Shown: positions 16,487 to 27,583, numbered from the stretch's first letter. The stretch is DNA of 64,000 nucleotides from Streptomyces lichenis (GCF_023218175.1 NZ_JALPTH010000002.1:1-64000); one strand, 5' to 3'. The notes: generated from the sequence alone by a model not told the origin. Numbers and translations are program-made.

Positions 16487-18196
16487 ATGGAGGAGAGTGG
16501 CGGCGCCACCGCCGAGGAACGGCGGGCACTGCGCCGCGGACCGGTGAGGGTGGCGTTCGACGGTAGATGTCGGCTCGTCGTGGCCGGGGACTGCGGTGCC
16601 GGTCGGGCCCAGCTCGACCAGGCGCTCCGCACGGTCGCCGAGCACCGGTGGACGGAGCTGACCCGCTGGCCCGGCTCATACTGGATCATCGCCCAGGCGC
16701 CGGACGGCACCCGGTTCATCGCCGGGGACCTCGCCGGGCTGCGCCCCGTGTTCCTCAACCGGACCGGCACCGGCCCGCTGTGGGGGTCGGACCTCGGTCA
16801 CCTGGTCCGCCTCACCGGCGCACCGCTCGACCTGGGGCTGCTGACGGCCCGGATCACCCATGGCGAACAGCACTGGCCGCACCGCACCCCCTACCGGGGC
16901 ATCGAACTTGTTCCCGGCGGGAGCGCCGTGGTGGTGCGCGAGGGCGAGGTGAGCACCGTGGACGTCACGGGGATCGAGCCGGTCGCCGACCTCCGCAGCG
17001 GTGCCGAGGCGTTCGGGTCCGCGCTGACCCGGGCGGTGCAGCGGCCGGTACGCGAGGCTGCGGAGGAAGTAGGCGCCGACCTGTCCGGTGGGTTGGACTC
17101 GGGCACGGCCGTGCTCCTGGCGGCGGCGATCGGCCCGGTGCGGGCGGTCACCTGCACGGACGCGCACACCAGTGCCGAGGACACCGCGTACGCCTCCCGC
17201 ATCGCCGCGTACGCCGGCATCGAGCACCACATCGCCTCCGGCTCGGCCGAGCACCTGCCCTTCGCGCTCACCGACGTGCCACCCACCGGCGAACCGGCCG
17301 CCGCGGCGGTGAACTGGGACATGGACCGGCTCTACCGCGCGCCGGTGGCCGGAAGCCCGCTGCACCTGACCGGCCACGGCGGGGACGCGGTGCTGGACGC
17401 CACCACGGCGGCCTGGGTCGGCATGATCCAGCGCGGCTACGTCCGCGACGCCAAGCGGCATGCCTACGCCTGGGCACGGCTGCGCGGGCAGGCGCCCGGC
17501 CCGTACTGGAGGGCCTTGCGGCAGACCGCCCGTACCGGTCGGCGCGAGAGCCTGCTCTGCGCCGCCAGGGTGCTGGAGACCGGCACGGTGGGTGAGCGCC
17601 CGCCCGGTTGGACCTGGGTGCCTACCGGCCAAGCCGCGATGTGGCTGACCGGCAGCGGTCGCGCCGTCGTGGCCGCGTTGCTGTACGAGGCCGCCGACGG
17701 CCCCCAGCCGGAGTTCGCCGACGAAGCCGACCAGTGGACGGCGCTGCGCTCGACCGGTGCGGCCGCCCGCGCCGAGCTGCCGCTGTACGAGGCCATAGGC
17801 CTGCACCCGGTCCATCCCTACCTCGACAACCAGGTGGTGCGGGCGGCGTTCGCGGTGCCGGCGGCGGAGCGCCGCGGGGTGGACACCTTCAAGCCCCTGT
17901 TGGCCGCCGCCCTGCCGCAGCTTCCCCCCTGGCTGACCGGCCGCCGCTCCAAGGGGTCCTTCACCGCGCAGCGGATCGCCGGTGTCGCCCGCCACTACCG
18001 CGCGCTCGACCGTCTGATCACCGACAGCCCGCTCGTCCAGGCCGGCCTGCTCGACTCGGACGCGGCCCGCCGCACGCTACGAGCGACCGCCACCGGGCGG
18101 GGCGCCGCCCCGATCGGCGAACTGCACCACCTCCTGATCACCTGCCAGTGGCTGGCCACCCGACCGGCCGCCGCACAGCGGGAGCCGGCATGCTGA
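16487..18196 (+). CDS. Lasso peptide cyclase (asparagine-synthetase homologue, C protein)
   Basis: A 569-residue homologue of asparagine synthetase B. The N-terminal glutaminase-like domain (about 1-170) lacks the catalytic Cys2, as in lasso cyclases. The synthetase domain has the PPi-loop ADLSGGLDSGT (residues 198-207) for ATP use, and LTGHGGDAVLD further on. It should adenylate the acidic side chain of the core peptide and close the ring on Gly1. ATG 16487 follows GAGGGGAG by seven bases. The gene overlaps the B1 gene by seven bases. Confidence 0.9.
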   Translation: MEESGGATAEERRALRRGPVRVAFDGRCRLVVAGDCGAGRAQLDQALRTVAEHRWTELTRWPGSYWIIAQAPDGTRFIAGDLAGLRPVFLNRTGTGPLWGSDLGHLVRLTGAPLDLGLLTARITHGEQHWPHRTPYRGIELVPGGSAVVVREGEVSTVDVTGIEPVADLRSGAEAFGSALTRAVQRPVREAAEEVGADLSGGLDSGTAVLLAAAIGPVRAVTCTDAHTSAEDTAYASRIAAYAGIEHHIASGSAEHLPFALTDVPPTGEPAAAAVNWDMDRLYRAPVAGSPLHLTGHGGDAVLDATTAAWVGMIQRGYVRDAKRHAYAWARLRGQAPGPYWRALRQTARTGRRESLLCAARVLETGTVGERPPGWTWVPTGQAAMWLTGSGRAVVAALLYEAADGPQPEFADEADQWTALRSTGAAARAELPLYEAIGLHPVHPYLDNQVVRAAFAVPAAERRGVDTFKPLLAAALPQLPPWLTGRRSKGSFTAQRIAGVARHYRALDRLITDSPLVQAGLLDSDAARRTLRATATGRGAAPIGELHHLLITCQWLATRPAAAQREPAC

Positions 18197-18486
18197 CCGT
18201 CGCCCCGGGCGTGTATCACGCCGACACCGAGCAGGGCACGGCCATCCTCAACACGCGGACCGGGCAATGGCTTTCGCTGGCTCCGGCGGCCACGCAGGTG
18301 TGGCGGGAGGCTCTGCGCCACGGATCCGTCGACGGGCTGGCCGACCGCATCGCCGTCCCCGCCGGGCTCGACCCGGCTGCCACCCAGGCCGCCGTCGCCA
18401 GGTGCGTCGCCGCCCTGTTGGAACACGGGGTCCTCATCGACGTCGCCCGCCCGGTGGCGCGGCGGCGAAGGAGGTGGTGGAGATGA
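18190..18486 (+). CDS. Lasso RRE / PqqD-like leader-binding protein (B1)
   Basis: A 98-residue PqqD-family RiPP recognition element: VAPGVYHADTEQGTAILNTRTGQWLSLAPAATQVWREAL followed by helices ending EHGVLIDV and a basic tail. Such proteins bind the precursor leader and deliver it to the protease and cyclase. The start overlaps the end of the cyclase gene (ATGCTGA) and its stop overlaps the protease start (ATGA), so all three proteins are translationally coupled. Confidence 0.9.
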   Translation: MLTVAPGVYHADTEQGTAILNTRTGQWLSLAPAATQVWREALRHGSVDGLADRIAVPAGLDPAATQAAVARCVAALLEHGVLIDVARPVARRRRRWWR

Positions 18487-18905
18487 GTGTCGTCGCTTCG
18501 GGCCCCCGCCCCACCGCACCCTGGCCGGACCGGGCTCTGGCCTTCACCGCCCTGGCGGCCGCGCTCGTGCTCTCCCGCCTTCCGCTGCCCCGGCGCCTGG
18601 CCCTCGTACGCCAGACCCGACACCTCCCCTACGCCTCCCCCTCCCGGCTCGACGCCCTCTACACCGCGGCGTGCGCGGCCGCGCCATGGTGGTGGCCGGG
18701 CCGGATCGCCTGTATGGAGCTGAGCCTGGCCGCCGTGCTGGCCGCCGCGCTCACCGGGCGCCAGGTCCGCTGGGTCCTCGGTGCCCGGTTCCAGCCCGAC
18801 GCCTTCCACGCCTGGGCCGAGGTGCCCGGGCACAGCGTCGGCCGGGACATCGGCGACGCGGGCGACCGGCCATGGACCCTCGTGATGACCGTGCCTGATC
18901 GTTAG
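18483..18905 (+). CDS. Lasso leader peptidase (transglutaminase-like, B2)
   Basis: A 140-residue transglutaminase-like cysteine protease. The catalytic triad is visible as C77 in GRIACMELS, H109 in FHAWAEV and D122 in SVGRDIG. It should cut the precursor after the TL at leader position -1 once the RRE has bound it. The length matches split B2 proteins. An N-terminal hydrophobic stretch (FTALAAALVL) is common in this family. The start overlaps the B1 stop by four bases. Confidence 0.9.
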   Translation: MSVVASGPRPTAPWPDRALAFTALAAALVLSRLPLPRRLALVRQTRHLPYASPSRLDALYTAACAAAPWWWPGRIACMELSLAAVLAAALTGRQVRWVLGARFQPDAFHAWAEVPGHSVGRDIGDAGDRPWTLVMTVPDR

Positions 18906-19103
18906 CAGGCACCACGGCCCGCGGCAAACCTCCCCGCCCCGAGCCGCCGTCCCGAACGGGTGAATTCAGTTCACGTACATTGACGCCAACACCGACCTGA
19001 GCTGGCCCGATCGTCCAGGCGCCCGGATAAGGCGTTGCCGCCGCCTCGCTGGGGGTCGCTTCCTGTACGGGTGACCCCCACTCCCGGCCAGCAGCCCCCG
19101 CAC

Positions 19104-20930
19104 ATGCGACTTGCCGCCGACCGGCACCATGACGCCGGCACCGGCCTGAGCACCTGGGCCGTCGCCCGGCGCCTGCCCTCCACCCTGGCCCGGGCCGCCC
19201 GGCTCGGGTGGCACGTGGACCGCACGGCCGTCCTGACCCTGCTGGCCGCCCAGGTCACCGCGGCCGTCCTCACCGCGCTCGCCCTCACCGCCACCGCGCA
19301 CCTGCTCACCACCGTGCTGGCCGCGGACAGCCTGATCCTCGGCATCCAGGGCAACACCGCCGCCCTCGGGGCCGTCACCGGCGCGGTGGCCGGCCGCTAC
19401 CTCGCCGACGCGGGGGCCAAGGCGGCCGCGGCCAGGCTGGCACCCAAGGTCGTCCGCGAGGCCGACTTGCAGGTCATCACCGCCGCCACCGGCGCCGAAC
19501 TGGTCGCGTACGAGGATCCAGACTTCGCAGACGCCCACCAGGCGGCCGGCGACGGCGCCAACGCCACGCGCGATCTGGTCCTCGACGCCCGGCAGATCAC
19601 CGGCGCCCTCGCCCAGCTCACCGCCGCGGCCGCAGTCGCCACCGCCCTGCATCCCCTTCTCGTGCCACTCCTCATCCTGGCCGCCCTGCCCTGCGCCTTC
19701 GGCGCCCTGCGTGCCGCCCGCATCGAGCACACCGCCCACCATCGCAACCACTCCGACACCCGGTTGCGAGCCGTCCTGCGCAACTACGCCACCGAGCGCT
19801 CCACCGCCGACGAGGTCCGCGCCGGCACCATGGCCCACTTCCTCATCGACCAGTACCGCACCGTCTCCAGCCGCCTGGAGACCGAGCAGTTCACCGCCTC
19901 CCGCCGCGCCCTCCTCGCGCAAGGAGTCGGCGACACCCTGTCCGCCGGCGGACTGCTCCTCACCTGGGCCGCGCTGCTGACCCTGGTCGCCACCGGCCAC
20001 ATGGAGCCGGCCGCCGCCGGGGCCGCCGCTCTGGCCGTACGCACCTCCAACACCGCCCTGACCACCTCGGTACGGGTCGGTGCCCGCCTCTTCCGCACCT
20101 CGCTGTCCCTGGCCGACTGGACCCGGTTCCTGAGCCTGGCCCGGCAGTGGGCCGGCACCCGCGGCCCCGCCCGGATCACCGCGGCGCCCGGCACCATCAC
20201 CGCCCGCGCGGTCGGCTTCACCTACCCCGGGGCGACCACATCGGCGCTGACCGGCATCGACCTCACCCTCCACCGCGGCGAAGTCCTCGCCCTGGTCGGC
20301 GAGAACGGCTCCGGCAAGACCACCCTGTCCAAGCTCCTCACCGGCTTGTTCCTCCCCACCACCGGCCGCGTCGCCTGGGACCGCCACGACCTCGCCCACA
20401 CCGACCCCGCCTCGGTGTACCAGCGCATCGCCGTCGTCCCGCAGGACTACACCCGTTGGCCGCTGAACGCCCGCGAGAACATCACCCTCGGCCACCCCCG
20501 ACCCACCGGTGACCACGCCGTCCACGCCGCCGCCGAAGCCGCCGGCGCCGACACCGTCCTGGCCCGGCTCCCGCACGGCCTGGACACCTCCCTGGCCCGC
20601 TCCTGGTGGGGCGGACACGAGATGTCCGGTGGCGAATGGCAGCGCGTCGCACTCGCCCGTGCCTTCCACCGCGACGCCCCGGTCCTGGTCATGGACGAGC
20701 CCACCGCCGCCCTCGACGCCCGCGCCGAGCACCGGATCTTCAGCCGCCTGCGCCACCTCGCCGCCGGCCGCACCACGATCTTCATCACCCACCGCCTGAT
20801 CAACACCAAGCTCGCCGACCGCATCGCCGTCCTGGACCACGGCCACATCGTCCAAGTCGGCACCTTCGGTGAACTGTCCACCGGCGCCGGCCCGTTCCAC
20901 GACATGCTGAAACTCCAGGAGGACCGATGA
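19104..20930 (+). CDS. ABC transporter, fused membrane-ATPase (probable lasso exporter)
   Basis: A 608-residue half-transporter: membrane domain with about six helices (residues 25-300) and an ATPase domain with Walker A GENGSGKTT near 400, signature MSGGEWQRVAL near 506, Walker B VLVMDEP near 527 and an ITH switch. Family members export lasso peptides and other RiPPs and confer self-immunity. The start is uncertain: ATG 19104 lacks a good ribosome binding site and in-frame GTG 19071 or TTG 19035 could serve. The 200-base gap before it contains promoter-like sequence and a GTGAATTCAGTTCAC palindrome (18960-18974). Confidence 0.88.
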   Translation: MRLAADRHHDAGTGLSTWAVARRLPSTLARAARLGWHVDRTAVLTLLAAQVTAAVLTALALTATAHLLTTVLAADSLILGIQGNTAALGAVTGAVAGRYLADAGAKAAAARLAPKVVREADLQVITAATGAELVAYEDPDFADAHQAAGDGANATRDLVLDARQITGALAQLTAAAAVATALHPLLVPLLILAALPCAFGALRAARIEHTAHHRNHSDTRLRAVLRNYATERSTADEVRAGTMAHFLIDQYRTVSSRLETEQFTASRRALLAQGVGDTLSAGGLLLTWAALLTLVATGHMEPAAAGAAALAVRTSNTALTTSVRVGARLFRTSLSLADWTRFLSLARQWAGTRGPARITAAPGTITARAVGFTYPGATTSALTGIDLTLHRGEVLALVGENGSGKTTLSKLLTGLFLPTTGRVAWDRHDLAHTDPASVYQRIAVVPQDYTRWPLNARENITLGHPRPTGDHAVHAAAEAAGADTVLARLPHGLDTSLARSWWGGHEMSGGEWQRVALARAFHRDAPVLVMDEPTAALDARAEHRIFSRLRHLAAGRTTIFITHRLINTKLADRIAVLDHGHIVQVGTFGELSTGAGPFHDMLKLQEDR

Positions 20931-21248
20931 CGTCGGGAAGGCAGGAGCCGGCGGGGGAGATCGCCACCGCCGACCCCGCACTCGATCCCGCATGGCGTGG
21001 TGCTCGGGCCGGTGCGGGCGGAGATCCTGTGCTTCCTCCCGCACCACCCGACGGTGAGCGCCCTGGCGGCGCACCTCCGGGTGAGGGTCAGCACCGCCAC
21101 GTACCACTGCGGGCAGCTCGCCGAGGCCGGGCCGCTCCACCGCGACCGGCGCGGCTGGGAGGTGCGGCTGCTCCCGACCGAGCGCGGCACCGCACTGGCC
21201 GAACTCCTCGCACCCGTGGCGTCCGGCGGCCTGCCCGGGGCAGGGTGA
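20927..21248 (+). pseudogene. Winged-helix (ArsR/MarR-like) regulator, apparently frameshifted
   Basis: ATG 20927 overlaps the ABC stop (ATGA) and has AGGAGG just upstream, so it is a well-formed coupled start (MTSGRQEPAGEIATADPALD). After about 22 codons the reading frame leaves the coding signal. A second frame from about 20985 to TGA 21246-21248 encodes HGVVLGPVRAEILCFLPHHP and a winged-helix domain (LAAHLRVRVSTATYHCGQL). Joining the two by a one-base shift near 20981-20996 would give an ~107-residue regulator. An 83-residue product from GTG 20997 is the alternative. Either a real frameshift or a sequencing error. Confidence 0.6.
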
Positions 21249-21301
21249 CCGGGGCGGACCGGTCGGGATGCCCGGTGGCCAGGGAAGCCCGGGGCTGGGG
21301 C

Positions 21302-22207
21302 TCAGCCGGCGAAGTAGGTGCCCAGGGTGCGGTACTTCAGCTTCAGGGAGTCCGTGGTGAAGTGCTTCGCACCGCTCGTGGTGGTGCCGGAGGGCGAGCC
21401 TTTGAGGATCTGGACCAGGCCCCAGCGGTCCTTGCCGTCGAGCTCCTCGTTGACGTCGACCAGCAGGTCGGCGCGGCCGTCGCGGGTGTAGTCGGCCGGC
21501 TTCAGCGTCCGGCCGAACGCGCCGTCCTGCTCCGGGGTGTCGGCCACGTTCGCCGTGCTCTGGTCGAAGGCGGTGGCGCCCTTGCCGGTCAGCCCGCCGG
21601 GGCCGCCGCGCAGCACGGTGACCATGCCGGTGTTCCGCACCCTGCCCGCGTCCTCGCCGTACGCGCCGGCGGCCAGGTCCGCGTAACCGTCGCCGTCGAC
21701 GTCCCCGGCGTCCAGCGCCGAGCCGAAGTGGCCGTCGTTCTCCGAGGCGCCGGGGACCCCGGCGGTGTCCTGGCTGAGGGTCTGCATCCGCTTGGGGCGG
21801 CCGTCGGCGCTGCCGTAGTGGACGATCACCGAGCCGCGCCCGCGGTCGGTGTTCTCCAGGCCGCGGCCGACCGCCAGGTCCCCGAAGCCGTCCTTGCCGA
21901 AGTCGCCGACGACGGAGAGGCCGGGTCCCGTCTGGCCGCCGCCGTCGTCGGGGACGCGGAGCGGGTGCACGGGCCGGTCGGCGAACGAGGTCCACGAGGT
22001 CCCGCTGCGGTGCAGGAAGACGGGCTGCTGCCTGGCGGGGGTGTTCTGGTAGAGGTCGCGGCCGACGATGTAGACGTCGGTGCCGCCCTTGCCGTCCACG
22101 TTCCCCGCGACCAGCTCCGCCACGTCGAGATAGCCGTAGCCGCCGAGGGGCTGCCGACTGCCGTACTTCCCGGCCCGGCTGAAGGGGCCCTTGAGGGGCA
22201 CACGCAC
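21302..22207 (-). pseudogene. FG-GAP (VCBS/integrin-alpha) repeat protein, 5'-truncated remnant
   Basis: The 301-residue frame contains several FG-GAP/VCBS repeats with calcium-binding-like DxDxDG loops (GDVDGDGYADLAAGAYGED, GDFGKDGFGDLAVG, ADYTRDGRADLLVD). Such secreted propellers usually have a signal peptide and about 450-490 residues. Here there is no signal peptide; the frame continues upstream without a start codon other than a weak GTG at 22207, and ends near the PadR gene. It looks like the 3' two-thirds of a gene that lost its 5' end. Confidence 0.65.
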
Positions 22208-22277
22208 GGCCGAAAACAGCCGTTGAACACGCGTTCGGCCACGAGACCCCGCACGGGCGGCGACGGTTGTGTGCCCG

Positions 22278-24357
<2,080 letters not shown>

Positions 24358-24381
24358 GCCGCGCCGGAGCCCGGGCCCGGT

Positions 24382-24439
24382 CCCACGTCCCGGGGCCTCC
24401 GGGGTCCGGGCCCACGTCCCGGGGGCTCCCGGGTCCGGG
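24382..24439. repeat. 29-bp tandem duplication downstream of the MFS gene
   Basis: Two adjacent 29-base copies (24382-24410, 24411-24439), 27 of 29 identical, beginning CCCACGTCCCGGGG. They lie between the MFS stop and the next gene and could fold into GC-rich stem structures. No coding role. Confidence 0.8.
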
Positions 24440-24495
24440 GCGGCAACAACCGGGAGCCGCAGCCCTGTTCCGTAGCGGCCGATAGGCTGGTCCGC

Positions 24496-24939
24496 ATGTA
24501 CGGGTACGAGCAGACACAGGGCGCCTACGCCCCGCCCCAGCAGGGGTACGCGCAGCAGCCGCCGCTGTATCCGGAGCCGTCTCCTCCGTCGCTCGCGGAC
24601 GCGGTGCGGGCCTTCACCACCGGGTCGCTGACCCCGGAGGACTTCCAGCAAGTCTTCGCCACCTCCAAGGTCTACTGCCCGCGCGGCGACAACCCCGGAT
24701 TCCTCGCCCTGCACAGCACCCAGCAGCCGGTGATCCCGATGTTCACCTCGCTGAAGGAGCTGCGCCGGTACGCGGGCAAGGAGTCCAAGTACTTCGTGAT
24801 CACCGGCGCCGAGGTGATCGACCTGCTGCCGACCGGGTACGGCTTCGTCCTCGACATGGAGGGCGACCACCGGATCGTCTTCGACGCCAAGGCCGTGGAG
24901 GAGATGGTCGACTTCGCCATGCGGCGGATGTACGGCTGA
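24496..24939 (+). CDS. SseB-like family protein
   Basis: A 147-residue protein. The first 30 residues are Gln/Tyr/Pro-rich (MYGYEQTQGAYAPPQQGYAQ) and probably disordered. Residues about 35-145 match the SseB N-terminal-like domain, including YCPRGDNPGFLAL, IPMFTSLKELRRYAG and GFVLDMEGDHRIVFDA. In actinobacteria these small proteins are of unknown function and are often near type VII secretion or housekeeping genes. Stands alone, with a short leader. Confidence 0.8.
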   Translation: MYGYEQTQGAYAPPQQGYAQQPPLYPEPSPPSLADAVRAFTTGSLTPEDFQQVFATSKVYCPRGDNPGFLALHSTQQPVIPMFTSLKELRRYAGKESKYFVITGAEVIDLLPTGYGFVLDMEGDHRIVFDAKAVEEMVDFAMRRMYG

Positions 24940-24994
24940 CGACCACGGACGACGTCTCTGCCGTTTCTGACGTCTCGTCTCCGACATCTCTGAC

Positions 24995-25008
24995 GTTTCA
25001 CGTGAAAC
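24995..25008. other. parS: parS (ParB-binding centromere site)
   Basis: GTTTCACGTGAAAC, the perfect 14-base core of the Streptomyces parS sequence, lies in the intergenic region before the pirin gene, flanked by C and C. ParB bound here helps segregate the chromosome origin region. Confidence 0.9.
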
Positions 25009-25136
25009 CAAGCGCCCGGCGGGAATGCCCGCCGGGTTCTGCGCGTTCGGGGTGGCAAGAAGTTCATCGTTCAACTAATCTGGGGGTACGCAGTCGCCGG
25101 GGCAGCCCCTCGGCGGCCCCTCAAGGAGGTCCCGCC

Positions 25137-26117
25137 ATGCCTGCCGTCACCGTCGAGAACCCGCTGGCCCTGCCGCGCGTCACCGCCCCCGCGGGGTCGG
25201 ACGCGCCCACTCGTCCCGTGCTCGCCGTGACCACCGCCCCCAGCGGCTTCGAGGGCGAGGGCTTCCCGGTCCGGCGGGCGTTCGCCGGCATCGCGTACCG
25301 GCACCTGGACCCGTTCATCATGATGGACCAAATGGGCGAGGTGGAGTACGCGCCGGGCGAGCCCAAGGGCACCCCCTGGCACCCGCACCGCGGCTTCGAG
25401 ACCGTCACCTACCTGATCGACGGGACCTTCATCCACCAGGACTCCAACGGCGGCGGGGGCACCATCACCAACGGCGACACCCAGTGGATGACCGCCGGGT
25501 CCGGCCTGCTGCACATCGAGGCCCCGCCGGAGTCCCTGGTCATGTCCGGCGGCCTCTTCCACGGCCTCCAGCTCTGGGTGAACCTGCCCGCCAAGGACAA
25601 GATGAAGGACCCCCGCTACCAGGACATCCGCGGCGGCCAGGTCCGGCTGCTCACCTCCGCCGACGGCGGCGCCCTGCTCCGGGTCATCGCCGGCGAGCTG
25701 GACGGGCACCAGGGGCCGGGCATCACCCACACCCCGATCACCATGGTCCACGCCACCCTGCGCCCCGGCGCCGAGATCACGCTGCCCTGGCGCTCCGACT
25801 TCAACGCCCTGGCCTACGTCCTGGCCGGACGCGGCACGGTCGGCGCCGAGCGGCGGCCCGTCACGATGGGCCAGACCGCCGTCTTCGGCGAGGGCTCCAC
25901 CCTGACCATCCGCGCCGACGAGACCCAGGACGGCAACACCCCGGACCTGGAGATCGTCCTGCTCGGCGGGCAGCCCATCCGGGAGCCGATGGCCCACTAC
26001 GGCCCGTTCGTCATGAACACCCAGGCCGAGCTGCGCCAGGCCTTCGACGACTTCCAGGCCGGCCGCCTCGGCCGCGTCCCCGCCGTCCACGGCATGACCG
26101 CGGGTGGCCTGAGCTGA
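25137..26117 (+). CDS. Pirin family protein
   Basis: A 326-residue bicupin. The N-terminal cupin has the iron-site pattern PWHPHRGFETVTYLIDG followed by HxD/HxE elements (GLLHIEAPPE), and the C-terminal pirin domain runs from about 200 to 300 (LPWRSDFNALAYVLAGRG). Pirins are Fe-binding; some act as quercetinase-like dioxygenases and others regulate metabolism. ATG 25137 has AAGGAGG seven bases upstream. Single gene; role in this organism unknown. Confidence 0.9.
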   Translation: MPAVTVENPLALPRVTAPAGSDAPTRPVLAVTTAPSGFEGEGFPVRRAFAGIAYRHLDPFIMMDQMGEVEYAPGEPKGTPWHPHRGFETVTYLIDGTFIHQDSNGGGGTITNGDTQWMTAGSGLLHIEAPPESLVMSGGLFHGLQLWVNLPAKDKMKDPRYQDIRGGQVRLLTSADGGALLRVIAGELDGHQGPGITHTPITMVHATLRPGAEITLPWRSDFNALAYVLAGRGTVGAERRPVTMGQTAVFGEGSTLTIRADETQDGNTPDLEIVLLGGQPIREPMAHYGPFVMNTQAELRQAFDDFQAGRLGRVPAVHGMTAGGLS

Positions 26118-26132
26118 GGCCCCGCACCCGCC

Positions 26133-26290
26133 TCACGGCGAGGCCGGCAGACGCACCAGCAACCGCGCCCCGCCGAGGCCGTCACGGTCGTCGGCGACGG
26201 TGAGGCTGCCGCCGTGCCCGGTGGTGGTCTCCCGGGCGATGGCCAGCTCCAGCCCCGTACCGCCGCCACCCCGGCCGCGGGCGCGGCGTC
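26133..26290 (-). pseudogene. C-terminal fragment of a sensor histidine kinase
   Basis: The minus frame ending at 26133 encodes RARGRGGGGTGLELAIARET, then TTGHGGSLTVADD and a final GARLLVRLPASP. This matches the G-box end of a histidine-kinase ATPase domain (usual GLGLAIAREIVEAHGG...RLP). Nothing upstream restores the rest of the kinase: no N box, no H box and no start. The remnant begins 16 bases after the pirin stop. It is a decayed gene end. Confidence 0.55.
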
Positions 26291-26450
26291 CGGCTGGCGC
26301 ACCGTCTGCCTCCGGGTGGAGGTCGTGGTGCTCCGGCGCCGCGCTCACTGACCCGGGCCGCCAAGGGCATCGGCTCTCCGCAGCGGCTCTACCCTGCTGG
26401 GACCGCGCGGCCACCGGGTGGCCGTGCGGCATCGATCGAGGGAGGCAGCG

Positions 26451-26807
26451 ATGACCGTACGCCGAGTCGTGCCCAACGTCCGCTCCGAGGGGGTGGAGGA
26501 CGCCGAGGACAACCGCGTCTTCTACGGTCTGCTCGGGTTCGAGGAGGTCATGAACCACGGCTGGATCATGACGCTCGCCCCGCCCGGCACCCCGACCGCG
26601 CAGATCAGCTTCATGACCGCCGACCAGGCCGCCCCCGTCACGCCCGACCTCAGCGTGGAGGTGGACGACGTGGACACCGCGTACGCCACGGTGCGCGCGA
26701 GCGGCGCGGAGATCGTGTACCCGCTGACGGACGAGGAGTGGGGCGTCCGCCGCTTCTTCGTCCGGGACCCGGGGGGCCGGGTGGTCAACGTACTGAGCCA
26801 CCGCTGA
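26451..26807 (+). CDS. VOC (glyoxalase/bleomycin-resistance) family protein
   Basis: A 118-residue single VOC module: VRRVVPNVRSEGVEDAEDNRVFYGLLGFEEVMNHG, then TPDLSVEVDDVDTAYATVRASGAEIVYP and FFVRDPGGRVVNVLSHR. VOC proteins are metal-dependent lyases, isomerases or drug-binding proteins. The canonical first-strand His/Glu ligand is not obvious, so catalytic function is uncertain. ATG 26451 has GGGAGG upstream. Stand-alone gene. Confidence 0.87.
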   Translation: MTVRRVVPNVRSEGVEDAEDNRVFYGLLGFEEVMNHGWIMTLAPPGTPTAQISFMTADQAAPVTPDLSVEVDDVDTAYATVRASGAEIVYPLTDEEWGVRRFFVRDPGGRVVNVLSHR

Positions 26808-27016
26808 CGCCGAGCGCGCAGCCAGGCCGCCGGGCCGCCGGGCCGCCGGGGAGTTGGTGCCACTCCTCGAACCGGAGGCCGCCGTCCGGACGGATCGCTG
26901 CGTCCCCTCGTACCTTCGCGCGCATGGCGGTCATATTCTGTCCTAAAGGCCTGTGATCGTGGTCCTGCACCGACCGACCCCACCCGGGAAATCGCCGGAA
27001 CGGACTGGAGATCACC

Positions 27017-27583
27017 ATGACCGACCCCATCCCCGTGCTCGACGCGGAGCGGACCGATCTGCTGGCCGCGCTGGCCGGGGCGCGCGCCGCCCTGACCGCC
27101 ACCGTGGACGGGCTCACCGACGAGCAGGCCGGGGAACGCCCCACGGCCAGCGCCCTGTGCCTGGGCGGACTGGTCAAGCACGTCACCCGCGTCGAGGAGC
27201 GGTGGCTGCGCTTCGTGGTCGAGGGCCCCGAAGGCATGCACGCCCGTCTGCCCGAGGGCGTCAGCTGGGGCGACATCATGTCCGGCACCGCCGAACCCCC
27301 GCAGTGGATGGTCGAGCACCAGGAGTCCTTCGCCATGCAGCCCGGCGAGACGCTGGCGGAGGTGCTGCGGCAGTACGAGGAGGTCGCCGCCCGGACGGCT
27401 GAGACCGTCGCCGCCCTGCCGGACCTGTCGGTGGCACATCCGCTGCCCGAGGCGCCCTGGCAGCCGCCGGGCCAGTCGTGGAGCGCCCGCCGGGTGCTGG
27501 CACACGTCATCGCCGAGACCTCCCAGCACGCCGGACACGCCGACATCATCCGCGAGACCCTGGACGGCCGCACAGCCACCTGA
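27017..27583 (+). CDS. DinB family protein (DUF664)
   Basis: A 188-residue four-helix DinB-fold protein: [31 protein letters not shown], the KHVTRVEERW helix with a metal-ligand histidine, and VLAHVIAETSQHAGHADIIRE supplying the other histidines. In actinobacteria DinB proteins are often mycothiol-dependent transferases; this one is likely of that group. ATG 27017 follows GGAG by six bases. Single gene. Confidence 0.88.
   Translation: MTDPIPVLDAERTDLLAALAGARAALTATVDGLTDEQAGERPTASALCLGGLVKHVTRVEERWLRFVVEGPEGMHARLPEGVSWGDIMSGTAEPPQWMVEHQESFAMQPGETLAEVLRQYEEVAARTAETVAALPDLSVAHPLPEAPWQPPGQSWSARRVLAHVIAETSQHAGHADIIRETLDGRTAT

Noticed and set aside
18960..18974. GTGAATTCAGTTCAC palindrome before the ABC exporter as a separate operator call
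   Set aside because: Only five-base arms; too short to support alone. Mentioned in the exporter entry.
18966..21995. A 1009-codon minus-strand open frame covering the lasso ABC gene
   Set aside because: The plus strand has Walker A, signature and Walker B motifs in order; the minus frame is Gly/Arg-rich shadow sequence.
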